Part shown: positions 56,483 to 64,000 of the stretch, in pieces | Layout of the letters: each line of letters begins with the position of its first letter | How positions within the stretch are numbered: the stretch's first letter is position 1 | Origin: a bacterium | Lineage (GTDB): Bacteria > Hinthialibacterota > Hinthialibacteria > Hinthialibacterales > Hinthialibacteraceae | Reading direction: 5' to 3' | NCBI GenBank assembly: GCA_016125385.1 | Contig: WGLV01000018.1 | Coordinates: 1 to 64,000 of the forward strand | DNA: 64,000 nt | Translations under genes and position numbers: made by a program | The notes under the pieces: generated by a model | Database searches by the model: none | What the model saw: only the letters and a program-made list of their open reading frames with translations | Told to the model about the DNA's origin: nothing

Positions 56483-56836
56483 ATGAAAATACGCATCAAA
56501 AATCTGCGCGTCCCCGCCTCGGTGGGGGTGCATGCGTGGGAAAAAGACGCCGTTCAGACGCTGGTCATTAACGTGGAACTGGAGTTCGACGGCGGAGCGG
56601 CGGCGTCATCGGATCGGCTGAAAGACGCCGTCGACTATCAGGAGATCACGCGGCGGCTGGTCGAAGAAACCCGGCGCGCTCACGTCCATCTGCTGGAAGC
56701 GCTGGCGGATCGGTTGCTCGATCTGCTGATGAAAGATGAGCGAGTCGCCAGTGCGGCGATCGAGATCGACAAACCCGGCGCACTGGCGCTCGCCGAATCG
56801 GTCTCGGTCAGCGCCAGCCGCAGGCGTGAAGATTGA
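56483..56836 (+). CDS. folB: Dihydroneopterin aldolase
   Basis: A 117-residue enzyme that splits dihydroneopterin to 6-hydroxymethyl-dihydropterin in folate synthesis. The family start IRIKNLRVPASVGVHAWEKD with the catalytic Glu, the central DAVDYQEITRRLVEE and the C-terminal EIDKPGAL with the catalytic Lys are all clear. A GAAGAG site lies about nine bases ahead of the ATG. It stands alone here, 47 kb from folE; its presence shows that the PTPS-family protein next to folE is not needed as a FolB substitute. Confidence 0.92.
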   Translation: MKIRIKNLRVPASVGVHAWEKDAVQTLVINVELEFDGGAAASSDRLKDAVDYQEITRRLVEETRRAHVHLLEALADRLLDLLMKDERVASAAIEIDKPGALALAESVSVSASRRRED

Positions 56837-56894
56837 GGCGTATGAAGCGCACATCACATCGCTCAGCATGTTCTTCACAGCGCCCAATGTGACA

Positions 56895-56927
56895 AAAAAC
56901 CGGGGCGGAGGGTTATCTCCGCCCCGG
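56895..56927. terminator. Terminator after the giant gene
   Basis: CCGGGGCGGAG (56900-56910), six-base loop and CTCCGCCCCGG (56917-56927) form an 11-bp perfect stem. On the minus strand it is followed by TTTTTTG, ending the giant gene. It may also serve folB, but the plus-strand tail has no T-run. Confidence 0.88.
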
Positions 56928-56954
56928 ATGCGTTCGATTGAAAACGATGGACTT

Positions 56955-59900
56955 CTACTTCAACTTTTTCCACGCCGCCTGAATCGCCTTACGTGAAACG
57001 CCCTTCCCGCCAAAGTTGGCGTCGAGGTATTCCTCACCGCTCAGAATGAAGTTGGTCAACACAATGCGGTCGCTGACGCCGACGTGATCCCAGTTGAACT
57101 TCCGTTTTTCCGCCTCGGCCGCCTCGCGCTCGTGAACCTCCTCACGCAGGTTGTAGCGGTCCCACAGGCCGATGCCGACATTGGGTTCGAGGTGAATAAA
57201 ACGCCATTCGGCGATCTCGCCTTCGAAGCGGCCTTTGTCGTCCTGAAGAATCGCCGTCGCGCCGACGCGCTCGCCCGCTTCGTTATAATCGGACCGGATG
57301 TCAACCAGACGGCCGTTGCGCTTGAACACCGGCATGACCAGGTAATCGCACATCAGGTAATTCGCCCAGCCATACGACGCGCCGCGCAGGTCGGTCCCGA
57401 TTTTCTGCCCGGTGGTTTTTTCCCACTCGCGGCCGTGTTTTTTGATGTAGGCGTTCATCGCTTCGAGCACCTTGGGCCCTTCGGCGCGCAGCCCGTCGAG
57501 AATCGCCTTCCGGTATCGCGGTTGAATCAACTCGGGCCGCAGGGTTTCCAGCGTTCCGCCGCGCCCCACGTTGGTCGCCACCTGAAGGCTGATGAGTGAA
57601 ATGGGGAACGCGGTGTCGTATTTCTTTTTCGGCCCCGGCGACGACGCCACGATGCGCAACGAGCCGTAGATGCGCGGGCGGGGGCGCTGATCGCGTTTGA
57701 CCGGCGTGTTCCATTCCATCAACTGGCGGTCGACGAAGCGCTCCATCAGTTCGGGAGCCGCCCATAGCTCGGGCGAGGGCATGATGGCCGCCTGAATGAC
57801 GACGTTCTGCGTTCGCGAAACGTCGCGCACGAAGCGCGCCGCGTTCGCAAGCGATTCTTCGTTGATGCGCGTGAACTCGTCCTGAATCTCAAAAACCTTC
57901 AGGTTGCGCGCTCCCGACTCGGCCGCGCCTTTGATGAGCACGATCGGGTGCTCTCTGGCGAACGCGCGCAGCCCGGCGTATTCATCACGGCCTTCGATGA
58001 TTCGTTCCAGCAGGCCGTCTTCGGAAAGCCCCTCGTTCCAGGCGTTTTTCCAGTCGATTTCGGGTGGAAGATGCACGCCCGACCGGGCGGTATAGATTTG
58101 CGGATAGATCGATTTGTCGTAGGTCAGATCGCTGAGAATACGCGACTGAATCGTCGCGGGCATGCCTTCCGCCTCCGACTGGCCGTTGATATACAGCGGC
58201 AGGCCGTGGAACGGAATCAGGCCGCCCGCCGCGATGGGCGCGGGTTCGCCCTTCTGCATGAAGCGCGCCGCCACGCGGATGCCTTTCGCCGTCAGGCGCC
58301 CGTCTTCGCGCGCCGCCTTGACGCGTTCGGCGACGGCTTTCTTTTTCAGCCCCTGACCCGCCAGCGCCTGTTCAAACTCTTTTTCGCTGATGTAGAGATG
58401 ACCGTCGGTGATGAGCAGCGCCTTGCGCCTCGCCCCGTCGACTTCCACGAAATCGTTATAGCGCGTGATGAGTATGTTGGCGCCGCGTTTTTTCTTCTTC
58501 CGCAGTTCGCGGTTGAGCGTGGGGCCTTCGCGCAGCGCGCGCGAGACGTGGGTGCGGCCCACGGGGAAGAGAATCGCCAGATTGACGCGCTTGCCGGCGT
58601 CGATGATATCCGGATCGAACGAATCGAACACCGGCGGAATGGCGAAGCCGTCGCTCTTCATGAAAGCGATCTCGCGCAGCTGGTTGTAGGCGCGCCAGCG
58701 GCGTTCGGTTTCGGTGGGCGCGTTGGCGCCGATGGCGGTGATCGTGTGATCGCCGGCGAAGTTCCCCAGCAGGGCGTCACGGTCCGCCGCGTTCCACTGT
58801 TTGAGCTCGGAGGCGTACACCATCACGCCGCGCAGGTATTCATACAGCCAGGCGTGGCGTTCGACCGCCAGCGCCATTCGCTCGTCCCGGGGAATCGCCT
58901 CAAAGCCCGCCCCACGTGAATACGCCCACGGCCAGTATTCATACCAGTGGTCGTTGATGGTTTCAGCGAAGAAATCGGTGAGGTTTTTCCAGAACAGGGC
59001 TTCGTCGACGTCTTCGGGCAGAGCGGCGGCGAACTCCAGCGTCTGCGCCAGCGCGAAGGTGACGTAAAACAGCTCGATCGCCCTGGCGATGCGCTCAAGA
59101 GCGGCTCGGTCTCCGCGCGCGGCTTCAGCCATGCGCGCGATGCCGCCGATGTCTTCATACCCGCCCGCCAGTTTTTTCAGGTTTTCAAACACGATTTCGC
59201 GACCGGTGTACACCAGCGCCAGGTCGTCGAGAATACGGCGCCGGGCCGAGCGCTGTTCGGCGGTCGTCTCGGGCATGACATCGCTCGCCAGCCGGGCGAA
59301 AGCCAGCCGGGCGAGCCCCACCACGCCGCCGAAGGCCTGATGGACGCCGTCCTGCAGGACGCGGCGTTTTTCTGAATCGCGCGGCATGCTCTGCAAGGCC
59401 GCCAGATCGGTCTGGATGGAAACGAGGCGTTCACGGGCGCGCGACCAGATCTCATCGAAGGGCGCGGCGTCGTCTTCACGGAACGTCTCACGGAATCCGT
59501 CTTCGCGGCGATTGAAAGCGCGGGCGCGTTCAGCGCGCACCTTGAGCGCCTTGCGCCGTTCGAGCGCCTCGCGCGCGGCGATCTCGACCGCCTTGCTCGA
59601 CGACTCGACCAGCATCTGCTGAGTGAAACGCTCGCTTTCGGGCTGAAATTCGGGGCGGATCAGACTGGCGCACAAGGCCACGAGTTCATCGCCGGAGAAA
59701 GCCTGCACGTCGGCGGGGTCTTCTTCGGGAACGAGCCGGGCGATGGCGGCGATTCCGAGTTCCCAGCGCTCGCGGCGTTGTTGAATGGCGGCTTCCGGCT
59801 CTCCGATAACGGCGAATACGCCGCCCACGCCAGCCGTCCAGGTTCCCCAATCGAGACGTTGCAACGGGAGCCCCGCGCTGATTTTGATGAGCGCCTGGCT

Positions 59901-62900
59901 GATGTATGAGTCGCGCGCTTTCCACTTTTTATACCGTTTGAGTTTTTCTTCTTCGCGCAGGGCCTTGTGGGCTTCTTCTTCCAGCGTGATCGCGCCCTGC
60001 ATGCCGTGATACAGCGCCAGCGCGGCGCGGGCGGCTTCCGTCTGTTTCGCGGCGCCCTCGGCGAGCGCGGCCGCCTCGACGGCTTCATAAAGCCGCTCGG
60101 CGCGTTCACGCTTGCGGTGCATTTCTTCACGCAGGCGGTCGATGACGCGGCGGCCCAGTCCGATGGCGCGGTACACGCCCCGGCGGCCGATGCGTTCGCA
60201 GGCGGCGAAGAACTGCATCACGTCGAAGAAGGTGAGCACGCGCCGCGCGCGCCCGGCGGCGCCGTCGGCGACGACCAGCGCGCTGTCGGGGTTTCCGGCG
60301 CGCATCATGGCGATCAGGCGGGGCGCGTCATCGAAGCGATCGATCAGCTCGGAGAAGGGGATGCCGGTATTGATGACGTCCGCGCCCTGAATATCGGTAT
60401 CGTACGACCGCCCCGGTCCGCGCATTTTCAACACCAGCGCGTGGATGCCGCCGCCCACCCGGGCGATGAGGTCGTCCTGTTCGTTAACCGGCAGCTGTTT
60501 GACGCCCGCCCATCGCCGCAACCGCCCGCCGTAAACCGTGGCGTTGGCGCGGATCTGATCTTCAGTGAGGCCGTAATCGCCCAGCAGGGTTTGCGCCTGG
60601 GTGGCGATTTCGTCCAGTTTGGCGTCGCTGGTATAGAACAGCAGGTCCTGCGTCGACGACATCGTCGATGAAATCACCACCAGATCGCCCGGCGGCTGAT
60701 GAGCGGGGAACGCCTCGCGCAGGCGGGCGATGGTTTCTTTATTGTTGAAATCGAGCTGGAAGGTGGAAGCCAGTTGACGCAGCATGCGCCGCGCGGCGGG
60801 GCGCTCATCATCGGGATCGAAGCCATGAGCCATCAGCCACGCGAGGTTCTGGCCTTCTTCATCAAGCGAGTGAGTGAGATGTTCGCCGGTCTGGGCGAAG
60901 ATCTCGAACAGGCGCATACCGGTCGAGAAGCGCACGTCCTGCACCGGCTTGTATTCGGCCGACAGCACGATGGCCGCCTCGTTTTCAGCGGGGCATCGCG
61001 GGTGATCTTTACGGGCTTCGCGCAGGGCGTCGTAGATCATCCACGCTTTATAAAACACCATGAAGCGATTGACCTGTTCGGCGCGGATGATCATGCGCTC
61101 GACGCCCCACTGCGCCGCCAGGTTGGCCATCAGCTTGGAGCCTTCGGTTGTCTCGTGCCAGGGCTGACCGAGGTTTTCAACCGCGCGGGCGATCTTGTTG
61201 ACATGGAAGATCAACAGGTCTTCTTTGAGGTCGAAATATTTTTTCAAGGCGGAATACTGGAGCAGTTTTTCCGCCGCCCAGCGCTGCCAGTCGAAGTGCG
61301 ACTCGAAATCGCGCTGATGCAGCAGCACGTGTTTGGCCAGTTTCATCACGCCGCCGTGAAAACGCTCGGGCACGCCGATCTGGCGCAGTTTGACCTCGTT
61401 GCGCAGCGAAAGAACGAAGGCGAGAAAGAGGCCGTCTTTGGGGACGCAATACCCGCCGTAGCCCTCGCCCGGCGGGGGAACCATGCGGTCTTCGCGCAGC
61501 GTCATCTGGTCGGCCATGTCTTCGGCGTCGCCTTCAAGCACGGCCATGCAGAGCAGCGCCAGTGCGTTCGATCCGGCGAAATGGGTGACGCACAGCGCGT
61601 TTTCTGAGGTTTTCTGTATTTCGGCGTAGGCCAGCGCGGGGCGTTCTTCGACGCCCCCCTCGTTGATCAGGCTGTAAAATTCAAAGCCCGCCTGCGCGGC
61701 GTGACGGTCGGCGCCGCCGACCCACTGACGCCACTTGACCACCGAATCGCGTTCGCGCTCGCCCAGATTCACCCGGCTGGGCGTATAGAGCAGGTTGTAA
61801 CGCTTGTTGCCGCCCGCCGCCTGGTAGTAATACAGCGGATGCTGGGTCAGCGCGTGCAGTTTCGCCGCCGCAACCGCCTGCTTACGGGCGGTCGAACGAG
61901 CCAGCTGCGTGCGGACGCGAATGTACGAACCGACCTGATCGGCCAGTTTGAGCTCGGGATGTTCGCGGTCCATCGCCTCCAGCACGGCGGCGCGCGCCTC
62001 GAAGCGGATCACGGCATCCAGCTCTTCGCGGTAGTCGGCTTCTTCTTCGATGACGCGTTTCTGTATTTCATACTCGCTGGCGCGGGGTTTCTCTTCACGC
62101 AAGGCCTGAACGCGTTTATCAAAAGCCTTGCCGTTGTTTTCAGCCACCACGGCGGCGGCTTTTTTCATCAGGGCGGATTTGTGTTTGCGGATATACGCCT
62201 CGACCTCGGCGGGGTCGCTGGCGTCGGCGGGGTCGGCCTTGCGCCGTTTTTCCGCCTCGGCGCGTTCGATCAATACGCCCAGCCGCGCGGCTTCGAGCAT
62301 GATGGGCTTGTACGAAGTCATCACCGTCATCACCGCCGCGGGCTCGGGCAGGCGCTGTTGAGCCATCACCTCGTCGATCACCACGCTCATGCCGAATTCG
62401 GCGATGGTCTTGCGCGCCAAGGCCAGAATGCGCGTGCGGAAGCCATTCATGCGGGCTTTCACGTCATCTTCCAGGCCTTCGCGCCGCACGACGTTGTACA
62501 GCGCCATTTCCTCTTCGATCCAGGTCTGCACGTAGCCTTCGGTCATACCCGCCGATTCGGTGGTGAGGATGTGCAGGCTGCTGGTGCGGCGAGTGGGCGA
62601 CGCCGCCAGCGCGGCCAGCCGGGTTATGTCGGCGTTCGAGGCTGTCTTGCCCGCCCGCGCCGTCTTGAGCGCGGCGGCGGCGAGGGCTTCGGGTTCATCC
62701 TGTTTCAACACGGCGTGAATCTTCGCGCCGGGGCCGCGCCGGACGTCTTCGGTCAGCAGGCGCTCGACCGCCTCAATGCGTGGAACGCCGCTCGACTCGA
62801 CGAGGCGGGCCACGTCTTCTGCGCGCTCGCGTTCGTACGCGGCGATCAGCGCGGCCAGTGCGCCCACGCCCTCGTGCAGCGCCGTTTTTTCATGAATCGC

Positions 62901-64000
62901 CGCCCACGCGGCGTCTGCGTCGTTCTTGTCGGGATTCGCCTTCAGAAAGGCGCCGGCTTCGGACGCAAGCGCAGGACACGCCTTCACCATCAGCCGCCGC
63001 GCCAGCCCCGCCGTCTGCGAATCATGCACGGCGTCGATGTTCTGCGCCCAGTACCCGGCGTGCAGGCGGAAGAACGCCTCCATCGATTCCTGATCGACCT
63101 CGGTTTCGATGACCTCGACGGTCACGTCTTCGCCGCCCACGCGGACGGACCGCTTGACCACTCGTTCGTGAATAAACAGCGGGATCGCCTCGATCCAGTC
63201 GTCGACGTGAATGACCCAGTGAGTGGGCTCGCCGCCGCCCTCGCCGGGCAGCAGGCCCGGGCCGGGCGAGCTGTAGGTGTAATGCCCGCCGATGCGCATC
63301 AGGTCGCGCAGGTCGTCTTCCTTGCCGGGGTGAACGTCGCGCAACAGGTTAGCGTTGGCGAGATTGACCGTCTCGGCGGGATGAAGCCGCTGCATCAGCA
63401 CGATGAAGGCGGCGGGCGACTTGCGCGCCTGTTCGAGGCGGTCGCGGAACTCGGCCGCCAGCCGGTATAACTCGCGAATCGCCGCCTGTACGGCGTCGAG
63501 CGCCATGCCGCACGATTCAGCGCCGGGCCGCCCGATCACGCGGCGCGAGGCCTCGTCTTTTTCACGAAGCATGCGTTTGAATTCGCGCGACTGATAGGCG
63601 AACAGCGCTTCTTCATATTGATTGAGCGCACCCACTGTCTGGGCGAAGGGCGTGGGTTTGCGCTGTTGAATGAGGTGAAGAAGGCGCGCCGAATGAGTCT
63701 GTAACTCGCGCAGGTTCATGCTGGCGCGATGCAGCGCCCGCACCGAGAGCAGCAGGCTCTCTTTGTCGACGATCAGCTTCGACGCCGAAAGCAGTTGCGA
63801 CTGGTTGCCGAAGGCGCGGCTCAGGCGGCCCGCCACCAGCCGCATGCCGCTTTCGCGCGCCCATGACGAGATCGTCTGGATGTTGCGCCCCTCCAGCCGC
63901 ATGTCGTAGGTGGAGGCGATGGCTTCGTTGATCAGCGCGCGTTTTTCGTCGACGTCTTCCATCGGCTGGCGCATGATGCGCACCACGCGTTCGTTGTCGT
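56955..64000 (-). CDS. Giant protein (over 2,343 residues), 5' end outside the window, unknown function
   Basis: The frame is open through the right edge, so the start lies outside; the part in view has at least 2,343 residues. There is no signal peptide, repeat or membrane span in view, so it is probably cytoplasmic. It is mostly helical and rich in Ala, Arg and Glu with several stretches able to form coiled coils (for example residues ~560-640 and ~1290-1380). A cysteine motif GGYCVPKDGLF lies at about 842-852. The last ~330 residues are more enzyme-like: HPIVLIKGAAESGARNLKVF (about 2006-2025), a strand NVVIQAAIMP and QVATNVGRGGTLETL resemble parts of an ATP-grasp fold, but I cannot confirm it. 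No known family is recognised over the rest. It is transcribed alone to the terminator at 56.9 kb. Confidence 0.75.
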   Translation of the reverse strand, partial: DNERVVRIMRQPMEDVDEKRALINEAIASTYDMRLEGRNIQTISSWARESGMRLVAGRLSRAFGNQSQLLSASKLIVDKESLLLSVRALHRASMNLRELQTHSARLLHLIQQRKPTPFAQTVGALNQYEEALFAYQSREFKRMLREKDEASRRVIGRPGAESCGMALDAVQAAIRELYRLAAEFRDRLEQARKSPAAFIVLMQRLHPAETVNLANANLLRDVHPGKEDDLRDLMRIGGHYTYSSPGPGLLPGEGGGEPTHWVIHVDDWIEAIPLFIHERVVKRSVRVGGEDVTVEVIETEVDQESMEAFFRLHAGYWAQNIDAVHDSQTAGLARRLMVKACPALASEAGAFLKANPDKNDADAAWAAIHEKTALHEGVGALAALIAAYERERAEDVARLVESSGVPRIEAVERLLTEDVRRGPGAKIHAVLKQDEPEALAAAALKTARAGKTASNADITRLAALAASPTRRTSSLHILTTESAGMTEGYVQTWIEEEMALYNVVRREGLEDDVKARMNGFRTRILALARKTIAEFGMSVVIDEVMAQQRLPEPAAVMTVMTSYKPIMLEAARLGVLIERAEAEKRRKADPADASDPAEVEAYIRKHKSALMKKAAAVVAENNGKAFDKRVQALREEKPRASEYEIQKRVIEEEADYREELDAVIRFEARAAVLEAMDREHPELKLADQVGSYIRVRTQLARSTARKQAVAAAKLHALTQHPLYYYQAAGGNKRYNLLYTPSRVNLGERERDSVVKWRQWVGGADRHAAQAGFEFYSLINEGGVEERPALAYAEIQKTSENALCVTHFAGSNALALLCMAVLEGDAEDMADQMTLREDRMVPPPGEGYGGYCVPKDGLFLAFVLSLRNEVKLRQIGVPERFHGGVMKLAKHVLLHQRDFESHFDWQRWAAEKLLQYSALKKYFDLKEDLLIFHVNKIARAVENLGQPWHETTEGSKLMANLAAQWGVERMIIRAEQVNRFMVFYKAWMIYDALREARKDHPRCPAENEAAIVLSAEYKPVQDVRFSTGMRLFEIFAQTGEHLTHSLDEEGQNLAWLMAHGFDPDDERPAARRMLRQLASTFQLDFNNKETIARLREAFPAHQPPGDLVVISSTMSSTQDLLFYTSDAKLDEIATQAQTLLGDYGLTEDQIRANATVYGGRLRRWAGVKQLPVNEQDDLIARVGGGIHALVLKMRGPGRSYDTDIQGADVINTGIPFSELIDRFDDAPRLIAMMRAGNPDSALVVADGAAGRARRVLTFFDVMQFFAACERIGRRGVYRAIGLGRRVIDRLREEMHRKRERAERLYEAVEAAALAEGAAKQTEAARAALALYHGMQGAITLEEEAHKALREEEKLKRYKKWKARDSYISQALIKISAGLPLQRLDWGTWTAGVGGVFAVIGEPEAAIQQRRERWELGIAAIARLVPEEDPADVQAFSGDELVALCASLIRPEFQPESERFTQQMLVESSSKAVEIAAREALERRKALKVRAERARAFNRREDGFRETFREDDAAPFDEIWSRARERLVSIQTDLAALQSMPRDSEKRRVLQDGVHQAFGGVVGLARLAFARLASDVMPETTAEQRSARRRILDDLALVYTGREIVFENLKKLAGGYEDIGGIARMAEAARGDRAALERIARAIELFYVTFALAQTLEFAAALPEDVDEALFWKNLTDFFAETINDHWYEYWPWAYSRGAGFEAIPRDERMALAVERHAWLYEYLRGVMVYASELKQWNAADRDALLGNFAGDHTITAIGANAPTETERRWRAYNQLREIAFMKSDGFAIPPVFDSFDPDIIDAGKRVNLAILFPVGRTHVSRALREGPTLNRELRKKKKRGANILITRYNDFVEVDGARRKALLITDGHLYISEKEFEQALAGQGLKKKAVAERVKAAREDGRLTAKGIRVAARFMQKGEPAPIAAGGLIPFHGLPLYINGQSEAEGMPATIQSRILSDLTYDKSIYPQIYTARSGVHLPPEIDWKNAWNEGLSEDGLLERIIEGRDEYAGLRAFAREHPIVLIKGAAESGARNLKVFEIQDEFTRINEESLANAARFVRDVSRTQNVVIQAAIMPSPELWAAPELMERFVDRQLMEWNTPVKRDQRPRPRIYGSLRIVASSPGPKKKYDTAFPISLISLQVATNVGRGGTLETLRPELIQPRYRKAILDGLRAEGPKVLEAMNAYIKKHGREWEKTTGQKIGTDLRGASYGWANYLMCDYLVMPVFKRNGRLVDIRSDYNEAGERVGATAILQDDKGRFEGEIAEWRFIHLEPNVGIGLWDRYNLREEVHEREAAEAEKRKFNWDHVGVSDRIVLTNFILSGEEYLDANFGGKGVSRKAIQAAWKKLK

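Noticed and set aside
61420-61470. GGYCVPKD motif similar to the active site of UDP-glucose dehydrogenases in the giant protein
   Set aside because: No Rossmann loop or other dehydrogenase motif is near; the likeness is probably chance.
61701-63470. 589-codon open frame on the plus strand opposite the giant gene
   Set aside because: It is antisense to a long coding frame with good protein character; its own translation is Arg/His-rich low-order sequence typical of GC-rich shadow frames, with no ribosome site.

Overview
This 64 kb window is a stretch of chromosome from a GC-rich Gram-negative (diderm) bacterium. An LptE-like lipoprotein sits next to holA, there is a complete RND efflux operon with an outer-membrane factor, and there is a Wzx-type flippase. 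Dockerin-like calcium motifs, FG-GAP/VCBS repeats, TIG domains, a GH43 enzyme and a DUF362 protein point to a particle- or polysaccharide-degrading lineage. Candidate phyla such as Sumerlaeota or Hydrogenedentota, or a PVC/FCB relative, would fit. That placement is inference from gene content; no rRNA, tRNA, CRISPR array or insertion sequence was seen.

Layout. 1-2.1 kb: the end of a TPR protein and two AT-rich small genes. 2.2-6.3 kb: GH43 glycosidase, small membrane protein, cation/proton antiporter, family 2 glycosyltransferase. 6.4-10.2 kb (minus strand): an Mrp P-loop ATPase, then QueD/PTPS overlapping FolE, then a GAF histidine kinase. 10.3-15.2 kb (plus): a three-gene cluster headed by a 1048-residue protein that joins a fatty-acyl-AMP-ligase-like adenylation domain, an SGNH-like domain, an acyl carrier domain and a methyltransferase-like domain, followed by FkbM-type and TylF-type methyltransferases. 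15.2-20.8 kb: ArgJ, an oxidoreductase, unknown proteins and PurN. 21.0-27.6 kb: a MarR-NodT-HlyD-RND operon with a very clear autoregulatory operator. 27.6-33.7 kb: DUF362 protein, an AT-rich frameshifted FRG-domain gene, a secreted dockerin-like/TIG protein and a phosphodiesterase. 33.7-42.1 kb: an AdoMet-decarboxylase/spermidine-synthase fusion, a large secreted protein, a flippase gene group and a cysteine desulfurase. 42.1-45.4 kb: an AT-rich pair of secreted proteins and a GT-C membrane protein. 45.5-50.8 kb: lptE-holA and two secreted proteins, one of them thioredoxin-like with a dockerin. 51-54 kb: a coiled-coil protein with a sigma-54-like promoter and a PhoB/PhoR-type pair with PhoP-box-like repeats. 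54-56.8 kb: FG-GAP protein, esterase, FolB. 57-64 kb: one giant gene running off the right edge.

Working together: FolE, QueD/PTPS and FolB cover GTP-derived pterin steps for folate and probably queuosine. The efflux genes form one regulated unit. The glycosyltransferases, flippase and methyltransferases suggest cell-surface glycan or lipid decoration. The secreted proteins suggest polymer attachment and degradation outside the cell.

The best candidates for an undescribed system are the 10.3-15.2 kb acyl-activating/SGNH/ACP/methyltransferase cluster and the giant protein of more than 2,340 residues at the right edge.
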